Shown here in pieces: positions 39,575-49,719 of a DNA stretch of 64,000 nucleotides. How positions within the stretch are numbered: position 1 is the first letter of the stretch; every line of letters begins with the position of its first letter. The stretch spans positions 1 through 64,000 of the forward strand of contig JAUHXU010000006.1 of NCBI GenBank assembly GCA_030426805.1. The letters run 5' to 3'. The DNA is from a bacterium. GTDB lineage: Bacteria; Planctomycetota; JAFGQW01. The position numbers were made by a program, and so were the translations under genes. The notes beneath the pieces were generated by a model. It searched no databases. It was not told the DNA's origin and saw nothing but the letters and a program-made list of their open reading frames with translations.

Positions 39575-41818
39575 TCACTTTCCGTTCGTGACCGCCGGGT
39601 CGACCCGGATCACCCGGTTGCCGACCACGACGATGCAGCGCGGCGCGACCGCGAGGGCTCTCGCCAGTCCCGGCTCCTTGCGGAGCAGCGCGAAGTAGGC
39701 GTCGGAAAACGCCTCGACGCGTTCGACCCGCTTGGCCATCGACTCGGCGTCGTAGCGCACGTCGACCCACATGTCGCCGAGCCGGACGAACGTGATGCCG
39801 CCGGCGCGCCGGTAGGCTTCGCGACGCACGCCCTTCTTGCCGGGCTCGCCGGGCGCGTCGAATGCCTCCGCACTCGGGGCAGCGACACCCGCGCCACGCA
39901 GCCGCTTCGTCGCGGTGCTCAACCGAGTCGCGGCACCACCGGACTGCGGGCGGAGCGCGGCGTCGGCGGCCGCCTTCGCTTCGTGTTCGCGGTTCGCACG
40001 ATCGCGCAGCAGTCGACGCACGGTCGCTTCCGGTGCACCCGGCGGGAGCGCGAGGTCGTCCTCCGTGACGAGGAACGACGTGTAGGGCGTCACGACGCCG
40101 TAGCGCTTGCCGAGCGCGACGACGCTGTCGACCAGTTCGGCGCGGCTGCCGTGGAGGCGGATCTGGTCGAGCAGGTAGCCGACCTTGCGCATCGCCCAGA
40201 GGCGCGGCAGGTAGTCGTTGCGCTTCGGGTTCGCCGCGAAGTCCGCCTCGAACGTCCACGTGCGCGCCTCGCCGCCGCTGCGCCCGCTCAGGCGGATCGC
40301 GTGCCGTCCGGGGCTCGTGAAGCGGCCGAGCACGAGCAACTGCGAGCCGCTGAACAGGTCGGGCAAGCGACGCGGCTGCAGGTCGAGCGCGCCTGCGCCG
40401 CCGAGGTCGAGTGCGAGATCGGACAGCACCGGGTAGCGGACCTTCTCGTAGAACGCGCTGAGCTTCACCTCGAGGTTCTCGCCCGGTCCGACGTAGGTGC
40501 GGCTGCCGCGGTGTTCCTCGGCGAGCCGATCGATCAGGTGCGTGTTGACGTCGGTGCCGACGCCGAACGCGAAGATCCGGTTGCGCTCGCGGTTGCGCTT
40601 GCGCACCGCCGCGAGGATCTTCTCCTTGTCGACGACGTCGACGGTCGGCAGTCCATCGGTGAGGAAGATCGTGATGCCGACGCGTTCGGCGTCGTCGAGC
40701 CCTTCGGTTGCGGTGATCAGCGCGCGGTGGATGTTCGTGCCGCCGAGCGCTTCCTGCCGGTCGACGAACGCGAGGCCGGCGGCGACGTTGTCGGGTGTCG
40801 CCGCGACGACCGACGGACGGAACGGCCGGGCGTCGGTGCTGAAGCCGATCACGTTGAAGCGGTCACGCGGATCGAGCCCGCGCAGGCAGTAGCGCGCCGC
40901 CTCCTTCGCCTGGCGGATCTTCTCGCCCTTCATGCTGCCCGAGGTGTCGAGCACGAGCACGATGTCCTTCGGCTCCGCGCGGCGATCGCGCATGCGCTTC
41001 GGGCTGATCACTGCGAGGAAGAAGCCCGGCTCGCCGGGTGCGGTGTGCGTCAGGACGTGGACGCCGAAGCGATCGGCGGCGGACGCGAAGTAGAGCAGGA
41101 AGTCGCGGCCGGCGGGGCGGCGACCGCGATCCTCGTAGGTGACGCGGGTGGTCGCGTCGCCGCGGTGCACGTCGACGGGGTGCGACGGCGAGTAGACGGT
41201 CTCGAGCGGGCCACCGACGAGTTCGATCGTGACTGCGAGTCGTGCGGCCGCGGCGCGTCCGCGCGACAGCGGCAGTGCGAAGCGGGTGAGTCCGCCGTCG
41301 CGTTCGAGGATCGACTCGAAGCCGACGGTGAGGGTGACGCGTCCGTTTGCCGGGATCGGGAAGACGCGCGCCTTGAACAGGCCGCATTCGAGGAACTCGA
41401 GCAGCGCCGGGTCACGCTGTCGTGCGACGATGCCCTCGTAGATCGTGCGGGCACGCTCCCGGTCGAGCAACTCGCCGGCGAACGTCTTGCCGCCGCTGGT
41501 CAGGCGGAACTGGCCGATGGATGCATCGGTCGGTAGCGGCAGCAGATAGGTGCCCTCGAGGGCGCGTGGGTTCGGGTTGAAGAACGTCTGGTGAAGCGTG
41601 ACCGTGGCGACGCGGCCGTCGATTCGGGCTTCGACCTTCGAGGCTTCGAGCGCGATCGGCTGTGGCCGGATGCGGTCCGGCCTCGGATGGGGGATGCGGC
41701 CGCCGGGGCGGTCGTCGATCACGATCAGCCCCTGGGCGCGTACGGGGATGGCGAGCGTGGCGAGCAGGGCGGCGAGCCCGATCGCGAGGGTCGCGCGAGC
41801 GGCGAACGCGTTTCGCAT
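39575..41818 (-). CDS. VIT and von Willebrand A domain protein, secreted
   Basis: 747 residues: signal peptide (about 1-28), VIT domain about 50-190 (VATVTLHQTFFNPNPRALEG, YLLPLPTDASI), VWA domain about 295-470 with the full MIDAS motif DTSGSMKGEK, TNIH and LTDGLP, then a C-terminal part ending in VGNRVIRVDPAV. Such proteins bind metal and protein ligands at the cell surface or periplasm. TGGAGATC precedes the ATG. Convergent with the kinase, 7 bases apart. Confidence 0.92.
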   Translation of the reverse strand: MRNAFAARATLAIGLAALLATLAIPVRAQGLIVIDDRPGGRIPHPRPDRIRPQPIALEASKVEARIDGRVATVTLHQTFFNPNPRALEGTYLLPLPTDASIGQFRLTSGGKTFAGELLDRERARTIYEGIVARQRDPALLEFLECGLFKARVFPIPANGRVTLTVGFESILERDGGLTRFALPLSRGRAAAARLAVTIELVGGPLETVYSPSHPVDVHRGDATTRVTYEDRGRRPAGRDFLLYFASAADRFGVHVLTHTAPGEPGFFLAVISPKRMRDRRAEPKDIVLVLDTSGSMKGEKIRQAKEAARYCLRGLDPRDRFNVIGFSTDARPFRPSVVAATPDNVAAGLAFVDRQEALGGTNIHRALITATEGLDDAERVGITIFLTDGLPTVDVVDKEKILAAVRKRNRERNRIFAFGVGTDVNTHLIDRLAEEHRGSRTYVGPGENLEVKLSAFYEKVRYPVLSDLALDLGGAGALDLQPRRLPDLFSGSQLLVLGRFTSPGRHAIRLSGRSGGEARTWTFEADFAANPKRNDYLPRLWAMRKVGYLLDQIRLHGSRAELVDSVVALGKRYGVVTPYTSFLVTEDDLALPPGAPEATVRRLLRDRANREHEAKAAADAALRPQSGGAATRLSTATKRLRGAGVAAPSAEAFDAPGEPGKKGVRREAYRRAGGITFVRLGDMWVDVRYDAESMAKRVERVEAFSDAYFALLRKEPGLARALAVAPRCIVVVGNRVIRVDPAVTNGK

Positions 41819-41946
41819 GTCGATCTCCAGTCGTGCGGCGTCGGCGCAAGTGGCCGGGGCGAGTCCCCCACCGACGCGATTCTACGGGCACGCTCAGAGA
41901 CCGGCAGCCCCGATCGGGTTCCGGTTTTTCTCGCCGCGGTCGTCGC

Positions 41947-42756
41947 TCAGTCGTCGGCGAGGCGTCGCAGGCGGACGAAACGGCTCAGCGAGACGTCGAA
42001 CGGGGCGCCGTCGCGGTCCTCGAATCGCATCGTGCCGCCGCGCAGGTCGATCGCGGTCGCGCGGCCCTCGACCGCGGAGCCGTCGCCGCCGTCGAGTGCG
42101 ACCCACGCGCCTCGGTCGCGCCAGATTGCGACGACCTCGCGCTCGAGTGCGGCCGGGCCGTCGTCCAGCAGCCCGCGGTAGAGGCGTTCGCTCTCGGCGA
42201 TCAGGTGGGTCGCGAGCGCTTCACGGGTGCCCCGGTCGGCGCCGGCGGTCCGGAGCGAGGCGGCCGGGATCGGCGTGTCGCCCGGCAGGTCGGCCGGGGT
42301 GTGGTCCACGTTGAGCCCGATGCCGATCACCGCCGCGGTCTCGCCGCCGGGCAGGTTCGTCGCATCCGCGAGGACGCCGCCCACCTTGTGGTCGTCGACG
42401 AGCACGTCGTTGGGCCACTTGAGCATCGCGTCGAGACCGGCGGTGCGTCGCACCGCGTGCACCGCCGCGACGCCGCCGAGCACACCGAGCACCGGGGTCG
42501 CGATCACCGATGCGGACGGCCGCAGCAGCAGCGAGAAATAGAGGCCGAGTCCCGGCGGCGATGCCCAGCGGTTCGAGCCGCGCCCGCGCCCGGCGGTCTG
42601 CTCGTCGGCGACGACCACCGTGCCTTCCGCCGCGCCCTCGCGGGCGAGGCGCAGCGCGAGCGTGTTCGTCGAGTCGACCGACGCGCGGTAGTCGAGCCGC
42701 CGGCCGAACGGGCCGACCACCGCGTCCCGAACCGCGGCGGCGTCGAATGCCGTCAC
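41947..42756 (-). CDS. birA: Biotin--[acetyl-CoA-carboxylase] ligase
   Basis: 269 residues, GTG start overlapping nadC by 4 bases. The biotinyl-AMP motif AGRGRGSNRWASPPG, YFSLLLRP, LKWPNDVLVDDHKVGG and IGIGLNVDHTP are all present, followed by the short C-terminal barrel. It lacks the N-terminal DNA-binding domain of E. coli BirA, so it only transfers biotin to acceptor proteins such as acetyl-CoA carboxylase and does not repress. Confidence 0.93.
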   Translation of the reverse strand: MTAFDAAAVRDAVVGPFGRRLDYRASVDSTNTLALRLAREGAAEGTVVVADEQTAGRGRGSNRWASPPGLGLYFSLLLRPSASVIATPVLGVLGGVAAVHAVRRTAGLDAMLKWPNDVLVDDHKVGGVLADATNLPGGETAAVIGIGLNVDHTPADLPGDTPIPAASLRTAGADRGTREALATHLIAESERLYRGLLDDGPAALEREVVAIWRDRGAWVALDGGDGSAVEGRATAIDLRGGTMRFEDRDGAPFDVSLSRFVRLRRLADD

Positions 42757-43625
42757 GCGTCGCGTTCCATGTAGAGAGCGAGGTCGAACGCCTGCACCGA
42801 GTGCGTCAGCGCGCCGATCGAGATTCGGTCGACGCCGGTCTCGGCGACGCGTCGGATCGTGCGCGCCGTGATGCCGCCGGAGGCTTCGAGCTTCGGGCGC
42901 GGGCGGCGCTTCTTCGCCTCGGCCACCGCACGGCGCGTGTCCGCGAGCGAGAAGTCGTCGAGCATGATGATGTCGGCTCGCTCGGCCATCGCGATCCGGA
43001 ACTGCTCGAGCGTCTCGGTCTCGACCTCGACGAGGCGCGACTTGCCGACGTGCTCGCGCGCGGCGCGGATCGTCGCGGCGAAGTCGGCGCCGTGGGCGGC
43101 CGCCGCGATGAAGTGGTTCTCCTTCAGCAGCACTTGGTCGTAGAGGCCGTCGCGGTGGTTCACGCCGCCGCCGACGCGCACCGCGTACTTGTCGAGCGCG
43201 CGGTAGCCCGGGATCGTCTTGCGCGTGTCGTAGACCCGCGCACGCGTGCCCTTGATCCGGCTCGCGAGGTCGTCGGTCAGCGTCGCGATCCCGGACATGC
43301 GCTGCATGAAGTTCAGCACGATGCGCTCGGCCGCGAGGATCGAGCGCGCCGGACCGACGATGTCGAGCACCCGATCGCCGGGCTTCACGCGCCGCCCGTC
43401 GCGGAACTTCGTCTCGACGCGCAGCCGGCGATCGACCTGGCGGCAGACCTCTTCGGCCACCGGCAGCCCGGCGAGGAGGCCGGTCGCCTTCGCCTTGACC
43501 CATGCGCGGCCGCGCGTGCGGGCGTGAACCGCGGCGATCGCCGTGACGTCGCCCTCGCCGATGTCCTCGGCGATCGCGAGCTTCACGAGTGGACGGTAGG
43601 TGCGGGGGTCGAGCGTCGGTTTCAT
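42753..43625 (-). CDS. nadC: Nicotinate-nucleotide pyrophosphorylase (carboxylating), QPRTase
   Basis: 290 residues. Converts quinolinate and PRPP to nicotinate mononucleotide in NAD synthesis. EDIGEGDVTA, RMSGIATLT, DTRKTIPGYRALDKYAVRVGGG, NHRDGLYDQVLLKENH, and EVETETLEQ to IMLDDFS and LEASGGI follow the family exactly; the substrate-binding Arg and Lys residues are kept. It overlaps the HhH gene upstream and birA downstream by 4 bases each. Confidence 0.96.
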   Translation of the reverse strand: MKPTLDPRTYRPLVKLAIAEDIGEGDVTAIAAVHARTRGRAWVKAKATGLLAGLPVAEEVCRQVDRRLRVETKFRDGRRVKPGDRVLDIVGPARSILAAERIVLNFMQRMSGIATLTDDLASRIKGTRARVYDTRKTIPGYRALDKYAVRVGGGVNHRDGLYDQVLLKENHFIAAAAHGADFAATIRAAREHVGKSRLVEVETETLEQFRIAMAERADIIMLDDFSLADTRRAVAEAKKRRPRPKLEASGGITARTIRRVAETGVDRISIGALTHSVQAFDLALYMERDA

Positions 43626-43960
43626 CGTCGGTCCGATCGGGAGGTGTCGAACGTGCAGTGTGGCGCGATCCGCGCCGCGAGTCGAGGGCCGAGTCCGTGC
43701 ACGGCCGTCAGGTCCGCGGCCGATCGCCACGGACCGCGTGCCGTGCGGTGCTCGATCATCGCGTGTGCGCGCGTCGGGCCGATGCCGGGCAGCAGCGCGA
43801 GGGTCGCGGCGTCGGCCGTCGCGAGGTCGACCCGGAAGCGGGCGATCGGCGCGAACGCCGCCGCGTCGAGGGCGCCGGTGTCGTCCCCGGGCCACGTCGT
43901 CGCGACGAGCAGCGCGAGCAACACCGCGACCCCGGCGCGCGGGTCAGCGGAGCAGCGCAT
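43622..43960 (-). CDS. ComEA-like helix-hairpin-helix protein
   Basis: 112 residues. A hydrophobic segment (GVAVLLALLVATTWP, about 11-25) anchors or exports the protein; LATADAATLALLPGIGPTRA and LTAVHGLGPRLAARIAPH are two HhH units that bind DNA backbone, as in ComEA of DNA uptake. ATG 43960 chosen, just after the ruvC stop region (17-base overlap). A role in transformation is possible but not shown. Confidence 0.8.
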   Translation of the reverse strand: MRCSADPRAGVAVLLALLVATTWPGDDTGALDAAAFAPIARFRVDLATADAATLALLPGIGPTRAHAMIEHRTARGPWRSAADLTAVHGLGPRLAARIAPHCTFDTSRSDRR

Positions 43961-44432
43961 CGGTCGCGAGTCGCTGGCCGTGGGTGACGCACAGGGCGAG
44001 CGCATCGGCGGCATCCTCGGCGAGCGTGTCGCGGTCGATGCCGAACGTCTGCGCGATCATCCACTGCACCTGTTCCTTCTGCGCACCGCCGTTGCCGACG
44101 ACGGCCTTCTTGACGTCGCGGGCCGCGTATTCGACGACGCGCGATCCGCATTGCGCGGCCGACAGCAGCGCGACGCCGCGCCCCTCGCCGATCTTGAGTG
44201 CGGTGCGGGCGTTCTTGCCGTGGAAGACCTGCTCGATGACGACGACCTGCGGTCGGTGGGTGGCGAGCGCTTCGCACAGGCCCTCGTGGATCTTCAGCAA
44301 CCGCGTCTCGAACGGCAGCCGCTGGCTCGCCTTGACGACGCCGTGGTCGACGAGTCGGCACCGCGATCCCTCGATCTCGACGACGCCGAAACCGACCTTC
44401 ACGGTCCCCGGGTCCAATCCGAACACCTTCAC
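43944..44432 (-). CDS. ruvC: Crossover junction endodeoxyribonuclease RuvC
   Basis: 162 residues from GTG. The four acidic catalytic residues are in FGLDPGT (Asp), VVVIEQVF (Glu) and LAEDAADALALC (Asp, Asp). It cuts Holliday junctions together with RuvAB. The length is normal for the family. First gene of the ruvC-HhH-nadC-birA minus operon; ruvA and ruvB are not in the window. Confidence 0.94.
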   Translation of the reverse strand: MKVFGLDPGTVKVGFGVVEIEGSRCRLVDHGVVKASQRLPFETRLLKIHEGLCEALATHRPQVVVIEQVFHGKNARTALKIGEGRGVALLSAAQCGSRVVEYAARDVKKAVVGNGGAQKEQVQWMIAQTFGIDRDTLAEDAADALALCVTHGQRLATDALLR

Positions 44433-44611
44433 GGGCGCCTCCCCTCGCGGCCGATGACGACCGGATCCTACTGCAATGCGACACGCGTTCACACCCCGGA
44501 AGTCGGATGCGGGTCGCAACGCACGGCGGCGCGGTCGGTTGGCGACGCGACGTGCACCCGATCAAGCCCCCGTTCCCGCCCGCTCGATAGAGGAGGGGAA
44601 GGGGGGGCGCG

Positions 44612-45805
44612 ATGGGGAACTTCGCGTTCGTGTTGTGGCTCGCGAGCATCGGCGCGGTGGGCGAGGCGCCCGAGCCGGCGATCGAGGCCGCGTGCCGGTC
44701 GGCCGACGCGTGCGTCGACGCACGACTGGTTCGGCGTGTGCCCGCGACGATCGCCAGACTCGACGCGATCGCGCGTCGCGACGCGCGCGCCGCCGGCCGC
44801 TGCTGGCACCTCGCGGGACGCCTCTCGCTCGTCGCCGGCAAGCCCGCCGCGGCCGGCTACTGGTTCTCCCGTGCGGCGCGGTCGCCCGACCGCGAGGCCG
44901 CGCGCCGCGCGACGCTCGCACACGCGGCGGTGCTGCGTTCGCTCGGGCGGCATGCGGCCGCGCGTCGGATCGTGACGCGCGCGTTGCGCTCGGGTCGGGC
45001 AGCGGAGGATCACGTCGCCCTCGCCCGGATCGCGCTCGACGCCGGTGAGCCGCTCGATGCGGTGCGACACGTCGCGATCGCGCGGGCGCTCGCGGATGGG
45101 TCGGCCCCCGTCGCGTGTGACGTCGCGATGATCGAAGGGGCGACGCTCGAGGCTCGCGGTGCGAGGGACGGTGCGATCGAGTGCTATCTCACACTGCTTG
45201 CCGCTCGGCCCGGTGCGACTGCGACCGACCCGCGCGCGGCCCTGGCGCTCGCTCGACTGCACCGCGTTCCGGATCGAATCGCGTCGTTGCGCGCGCGGTT
45301 GCGACCGCTCGCCGCGACGGGCGGCCCGTTCTCCGGCGCGGCCCTGCTCGTCGAATACCTGTCGCTGCGGGAACTCGTGGACCAGGGCAACGCCGTCGGC
45401 CTGCTGGCCGAGGTCGAGGGGTTCGATCCGCTGCTGTTCCGGGGCGACGAAGGGGCCGACTGGCCGCTGTTCGCCGCGATGCGCGATCTCGTCGACGCCG
45501 ATCGCGACCGCGCGTTCACCGCGATCGTCGACTACGTGGACGACCGCGGCTACGCGACGATGGCCGCGTATGCGCTGGGGCGACTCGGCGATGCCCGGTC
45601 GTTGCGGATCTTGCACCGCCTCGCGCGCGAGCACGCGAACATCCGCGACCTCGCGAACCTGACGCTCGCGATCGCGCAGGGGGAGCCGGCGCTCGCCGAG
45701 GCGCTCCTGCGCCGCCTGCAGGCGGACGCGACGACCGCGCACCCGCCGCGCACCGCCGCCGCCGCCGCGTACGCCCTGGATCGGGTGCCCCCGACGTCGC
45801 CGTAG
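44612..45805 (+). CDS. TPR-like repeat protein
   Basis: 397 residues, very Ala/Arg/Leu-rich. The N-terminal 18 residues are a weak signal peptide (FAFVLWLASIGAVGEAPEP). Helical repeats such as AAGYWFSRAARSPDREAARR and HVALARIALDAGEPLDAVRH suggest TPR or Sel1-like units; a HEAT-like unit occurs near the end (MAAYALGRLGDARSL). Partner unknown. GGAGGGGAAGGGGG precedes the ATG. Confidence 0.7.
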   Translation: MGNFAFVLWLASIGAVGEAPEPAIEAACRSADACVDARLVRRVPATIARLDAIARRDARAAGRCWHLAGRLSLVAGKPAAAGYWFSRAARSPDREAARRATLAHAAVLRSLGRHAAARRIVTRALRSGRAAEDHVALARIALDAGEPLDAVRHVAIARALADGSAPVACDVAMIEGATLEARGARDGAIECYLTLLAARPGATATDPRAALALARLHRVPDRIASLRARLRPLAATGGPFSGAALLVEYLSLRELVDQGNAVGLLAEVEGFDPLLFRGDEGADWPLFAAMRDLVDADRDRAFTAIVDYVDDRGYATMAAYALGRLGDARSLRILHRLAREHANIRDLANLTLAIAQGEPALAEALLRRLQADATTAHPPRTAAAAAYALDRVPPTSP

Positions 45806-45897
45806 CCCCCGCGATCCGCCTCTGATACGCTCGATTCCAGTTCATCGGATCGATGCGCGGAATCGCCGTGCGCGCGTCCGAGCGGAGGGCACCCCGG

Positions 45898-48800
45898 ATG
45901 GCACACGTCGCCTGGACCGCGATGGTCGCACTGCTCCTTTGGGCCGACGGGGGGATCGGTCAGGAACGCGTCGTGCGGACGTTCGACGGCGACGAGGAGC
46001 CGGTGCGCGCCGGGTTCTGCACGACCGAGTCGGTGAGGCCCGGTGCGGTCGGCGACGGGGCGCTGCGCCTCGTGGTCCCGCAGAACACGGATCGCTTCTC
46101 GGTCACCTTCCCGCTCCCGGACGGTTTGCGCGACGCTGCGTCGATCTCGCTGCACGTACGCGCCGCGGAGCCGATCGACCAAGGCGTTCTCTACGTCCGC
46201 TTGATCGGTGCCGACGGATTCGCCGAGGTTCCGATGCCGGCGATCGGCACTTCCTGGACCCGCGTCGGTTTCGCGTTCGCGGCGTTCGGTCGACGGAATC
46301 GCTTCGATCCGTCGAAACCGGTGCGGTTCTCGCTGTGCGGCTGGCGAAACGCGCCGGGGATCGACGTCTCGATCGACCACGTGGTGCTGCACGCCGGAGC
46401 GGACGGGTGGGCGCGCGACCGCGTCGGCCCGATCACCTTCGACGATCCGATGCGGACGCCGTATGTCGCCGCGCACCGATCGTCGGTGGCGACGAGCGCG
46501 GTCGATGGCGGCGGCGCGTGCCTCGATTGGGACGTCCCGACCGGCGCGTGGCCTGCGACGCTGGTGTTGCGACCCGTGCCCGAAGACGTCGGCCGGTTCA
46601 GAGCGTTGCGATTGCGCCTGCGTGCCTCGCGACAAGTTCGACACGGCCTGTGTGTCGCACTCGACACCGCCGCGGGTGGGGCGCTCTATCGCTATGTCGT
46701 GCTCGATACCGAGCCGGCAGCGCTCGAGATTCCGCTCGCGTTCTTCGACCGGGGAGACCGGGCGGACGCCGGTCGCGTGACGCAACTCTCGCTCCACGCC
46801 TACGTGGGCGAACGCGGTCTCGCGGTTCGAGTATCCGTCGATGGCGTCGAGTGGATTCCGCGCGTCGGCCCGGCGGCCGAGCGTTCGGCTTCGATCGCGT
46901 TCGATCGGCCCGAGTCGCTGGGCCGGCTCTGGTGCCCCGATCAACCCGGAGCCCTGACGTTCGACGCCGACGGGCCCGCGGCCGTCTGGCGTCCCGGGCC
47001 CGGCCGCATCGACTTCGCGAGCCTGCACACCCGTGCGTTGCCGACTGATCTGCGCGCATATGACCGGATCGCGTTGCACGCCTCGGTTGATCGGTCGGTG
47101 CAGGCCGGCTACTACACGGCGATCCTGCGCGGGCCGAACGGCGGGGAATGGCTGCAGTCGATGCCGGCGATCGGTGAAGCGACCACGACCGTCGAACTTC
47201 CGCTCGACGGTTTCGCGGCCCCCGGGGGGGGACCGCGTCTCGACCTCTCTCGTGTGACCGAGTTGTCGATCGGTCGGTTCGAGTATGACGCGTCGCGCGG
47301 CAGCCGAAGTTGGGGCTCCGGCGCGGCCGTACGGCTCCGATTGCAGCGCCTCCTAGCGGTCGAAGGCGCTCGGAGCGGTTCGGCGTGGACCCCGGCGGTG
47401 CAGTCGCGGATCGATGAACTCGCGACGCGCGGTCGCGACGGTGCCGTCGTGCTCAGCGACCTACTCGAGGAGTTCGCGGGGGACCCCGGGGTCGAGGTCC
47501 GCCGCTCGATCGTCTCGGCCCTCGCGACGATCGGCGCCGCTGCCCGCGGCCACCTCGTCGAAGTGCTCGTCGATCCGTCCCCGCGGGTCGCGCAGGACGC
47601 CTCGGCTGCGCTGCGTCCGATGGGAACCGCATGCGCGCCGTTCGTCCCACGGCTGGTCGCACTGTTCGAGCCGGATCCCGAGCGCGCTCACGAGGTCGTG
47701 CACGTCCTCGCGATCGCGGGCGAGGCCGGCGTCGCGACGCTCGTGCGGTGGCTCGACGCCCCGGCGCGGCCGGTCCACCGATTGGCGCTCCACGGACTGG
47801 ATGAACTCGACCCGACCCCGGCGATGATCGCGACGTTCGAGCGCCACCTCGCCAGTGCCGAGGCATGGCGCGCGGACGCGGCGATCGAAGCGCTTGCCGG
47901 CGCCGGCGAGGACGCTCGCACGATCCTCCTGCGGGTCGGCACGGATGCGGAGACGTCGGACGCGCGACGCGTAGCGATCGTCACCGCGATGATCGATGCG
48001 GGGGAAACGCGTGTCGACGCAATACTGTCCCGACTGCCCGTCGCGACGCGGGTCGCGATGATCGCGGGGCGCGTGTGCCACCACGGTGCGGACGCGGATT
48101 GGCGCGCGGCGTTCGCTTCGCTACTCGAAGACGACGACGCGGCGGTGCGCCGTGCTGCGATCGAGGCGATCGAGGCGAAGCCCGAGTTGTCGGAGGCGCT
48201 CAGCGATACGGCGTCCCGCTTGTTCCGAAGCGAGGACCCTCACGTGCGGTTGCTCGCGCTTCGGGCAAACCCCGATGCGCAACTCGACCGCGGCACGACG
48301 ATCCTCGACCGCGCGATGCACGATGCCGATTCGGACGTCCGGGTGGCGGCGGCCCAGTGGATCACGTCGCGACCGCAGCTCGCGACCGCGCGTCTCGACG
48401 CGTTGATCGGGGCGCTCGACGACGAGGCAGCGGCCGTACGCCACGCTGCGGTCGTCGCACTCGGTCACGTCGGTGCCGAGCCCGGCGTCGCGGAAGCGCT
48501 CGAGCGGGCGCTGGCACACGACGATTTCGAGGTCGCTCGCGCAGCGTATCGCGCACGCATGGCCATCGAGCCGTCTGCCGCCGATCGCCCGGCCGTCCAG
48601 GCCTTCGTCGAGAGCGATCGTTGGCTGCGCTGGCGTGAGACCCGGCGGGAAGAACTGCTCGCCGGGCTGAAGGCAGCCGAGCCCGAGGTGCGGGCGGGCA
48701 TGGCGCTGTCGCTCGCCGAGCTTCTGGGTGCGGAGGCCGTGCCGGACATCGAGCGGTTGCTCGCGGACGACGCGCCGATGGTGCGCGAGCGGGTGCTCGC

Positions 48801-49719
48801 GATCCTCGACGATCTCGGCGCCCCGTTCGATCCCGCGGGGGTTCGGCGCCTTCTGGACGACGGGTCCCCGCATATCCGACTCCTGGCAGCGCGGCTGCTC
48901 TTGCCGGTCGACCGGGCCGCTGCCGAGACCGCGATCCTCGCGCTGCTCTATCACGCCGACCGCAGCGTTTGCGAGTTCGCGATGTTGACGGTCGGGCAGT
49001 ATGCGATCCGTGCCGCTGCGCCGAAGCTCGTGCGCTTGCTGAAGCACGAAGATTCGTTCGTTCGCTATCACGCGGTTACTGCGCTCGGGTCTGTCGGCGC
49101 CGCCGCGGACGCCCCCGCGGTGGATGCGCTGCTGCGCCGCGAGGCCGCGGCGAAGTCGGAGGTGGAGCCGGCGGCCCTGCGCACGCTCGCCGCCCTCGAC
49201 GCGCGTCGCTACCGCGATCGTCTCCTCGGTTACGTGCGGGCGGAGCCCGACCCGGGCCGACACAACGATCCGCGCCGGATCGCCGCACGCGGGCTCGCCC
49301 CGTTGCGCGACCCCGAGGCGCGAGCCGTTCTGGTCGCGGCGGAGGATTGGGACGCGCTCGTGTCGTACACCGCTCCCGACCTCGCCGCACGCCTCGAAGC
49401 CGCCCGCTTCGATCGTGATGCGATCGCCGCCCTGCCGGTCCGTGCGGTGCTCGATCGCATCGCCGATCGGACGTCGCTCGAGATCCGGATCGAGAGTGCG
49501 CTGCCGCGCGGGCTGCTCGACGCGCACTTCGGCGGCTACTTCGGGTTGCTGCCGATGCGGGTGTCCGCACTCGCGGTACTCGGCAGCATGAATGCCTACA
49601 TGGGACTGCCGGGGACGGCGTGCTTCCTGCTCGTCGATGGCGAGGTGCGGGTCGTCTCACCGGACACGCATCGCGCCTGGTGGCGCGCGCAGGCCGAGCG
49701 ATGGAAGGCCGGGCGATGA
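45898..49719 (+). CDS. Large secreted HEAT-repeat protein
   Basis: 1273 residues from ATG 45898 (GGAGGG upstream); an earlier ATG at 45853 would hide the signal peptide (AHVAWTAMVALLLWADGG). Residues about 22-500 hold three beta-sandwich-like modules, each beginning with an FD motif (RTFDGDEEP, ITFDDPMRT, IAFDRPESL). Then comes a long HEAT/PBS array (AVRRAAIEAI, VRVAAAQWI, VRHAAVVALGHVG and more) and a C-terminal domain of about 100 residues. Probably periplasmic scaffold. ATGA overlap with the next gene. Confidence 0.82.
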   Translation: MAHVAWTAMVALLLWADGGIGQERVVRTFDGDEEPVRAGFCTTESVRPGAVGDGALRLVVPQNTDRFSVTFPLPDGLRDAASISLHVRAAEPIDQGVLYVRLIGADGFAEVPMPAIGTSWTRVGFAFAAFGRRNRFDPSKPVRFSLCGWRNAPGIDVSIDHVVLHAGADGWARDRVGPITFDDPMRTPYVAAHRSSVATSAVDGGGACLDWDVPTGAWPATLVLRPVPEDVGRFRALRLRLRASRQVRHGLCVALDTAAGGALYRYVVLDTEPAALEIPLAFFDRGDRADAGRVTQLSLHAYVGERGLAVRVSVDGVEWIPRVGPAAERSASIAFDRPESLGRLWCPDQPGALTFDADGPAAVWRPGPGRIDFASLHTRALPTDLRAYDRIALHASVDRSVQAGYYTAILRGPNGGEWLQSMPAIGEATTTVELPLDGFAAPGGGPRLDLSRVTELSIGRFEYDASRGSRSWGSGAAVRLRLQRLLAVEGARSGSAWTPAVQSRIDELATRGRDGAVVLSDLLEEFAGDPGVEVRRSIVSALATIGAAARGHLVEVLVDPSPRVAQDASAALRPMGTACAPFVPRLVALFEPDPERAHEVVHVLAIAGEAGVATLVRWLDAPARPVHRLALHGLDELDPTPAMIATFERHLASAEAWRADAAIEALAGAGEDARTILLRVGTDAETSDARRVAIVTAMIDAGETRVDAILSRLPVATRVAMIAGRVCHHGADADWRAAFASLLEDDDAAVRRAAIEAIEAKPELSEALSDTASRLFRSEDPHVRLLALRANPDAQLDRGTTILDRAMHDADSDVRVAAAQWITSRPQLATARLDALIGALDDEAAAVRHAAVVALGHVGAEPGVAEALERALAHDDFEVARAAYRARMAIEPSAADRPAVQAFVESDRWLRWRETRREELLAGLKAAEPEVRAGMALSLAELLGAEAVPDIERLLADDAPMVRERVLAILDDLGAPFDPAGVRRLLDDGSPHIRLLAARLLLPVDRAAAETAILALLYHADRSVCEFAMLTVGQYAIRAAAPKLVRLLKHEDSFVRYHAVTALGSVGAAADAPAVDALLRREAAAKSEVEPAALRTLAALDARRYRDRLLGYVRAEPDPGRHNDPRRIAARGLAPLRDPEARAVLVAAEDWDALVSYTAPDLAARLEAARFDRDAIAALPVRAVLDRIADRTSLEIRIESALPRGLLDAHFGGYFGLLPMRVSALAVLGSMNAYMGLPGTACFLLVDGEVRVVSPDTHRAWWRAQAERWKAGR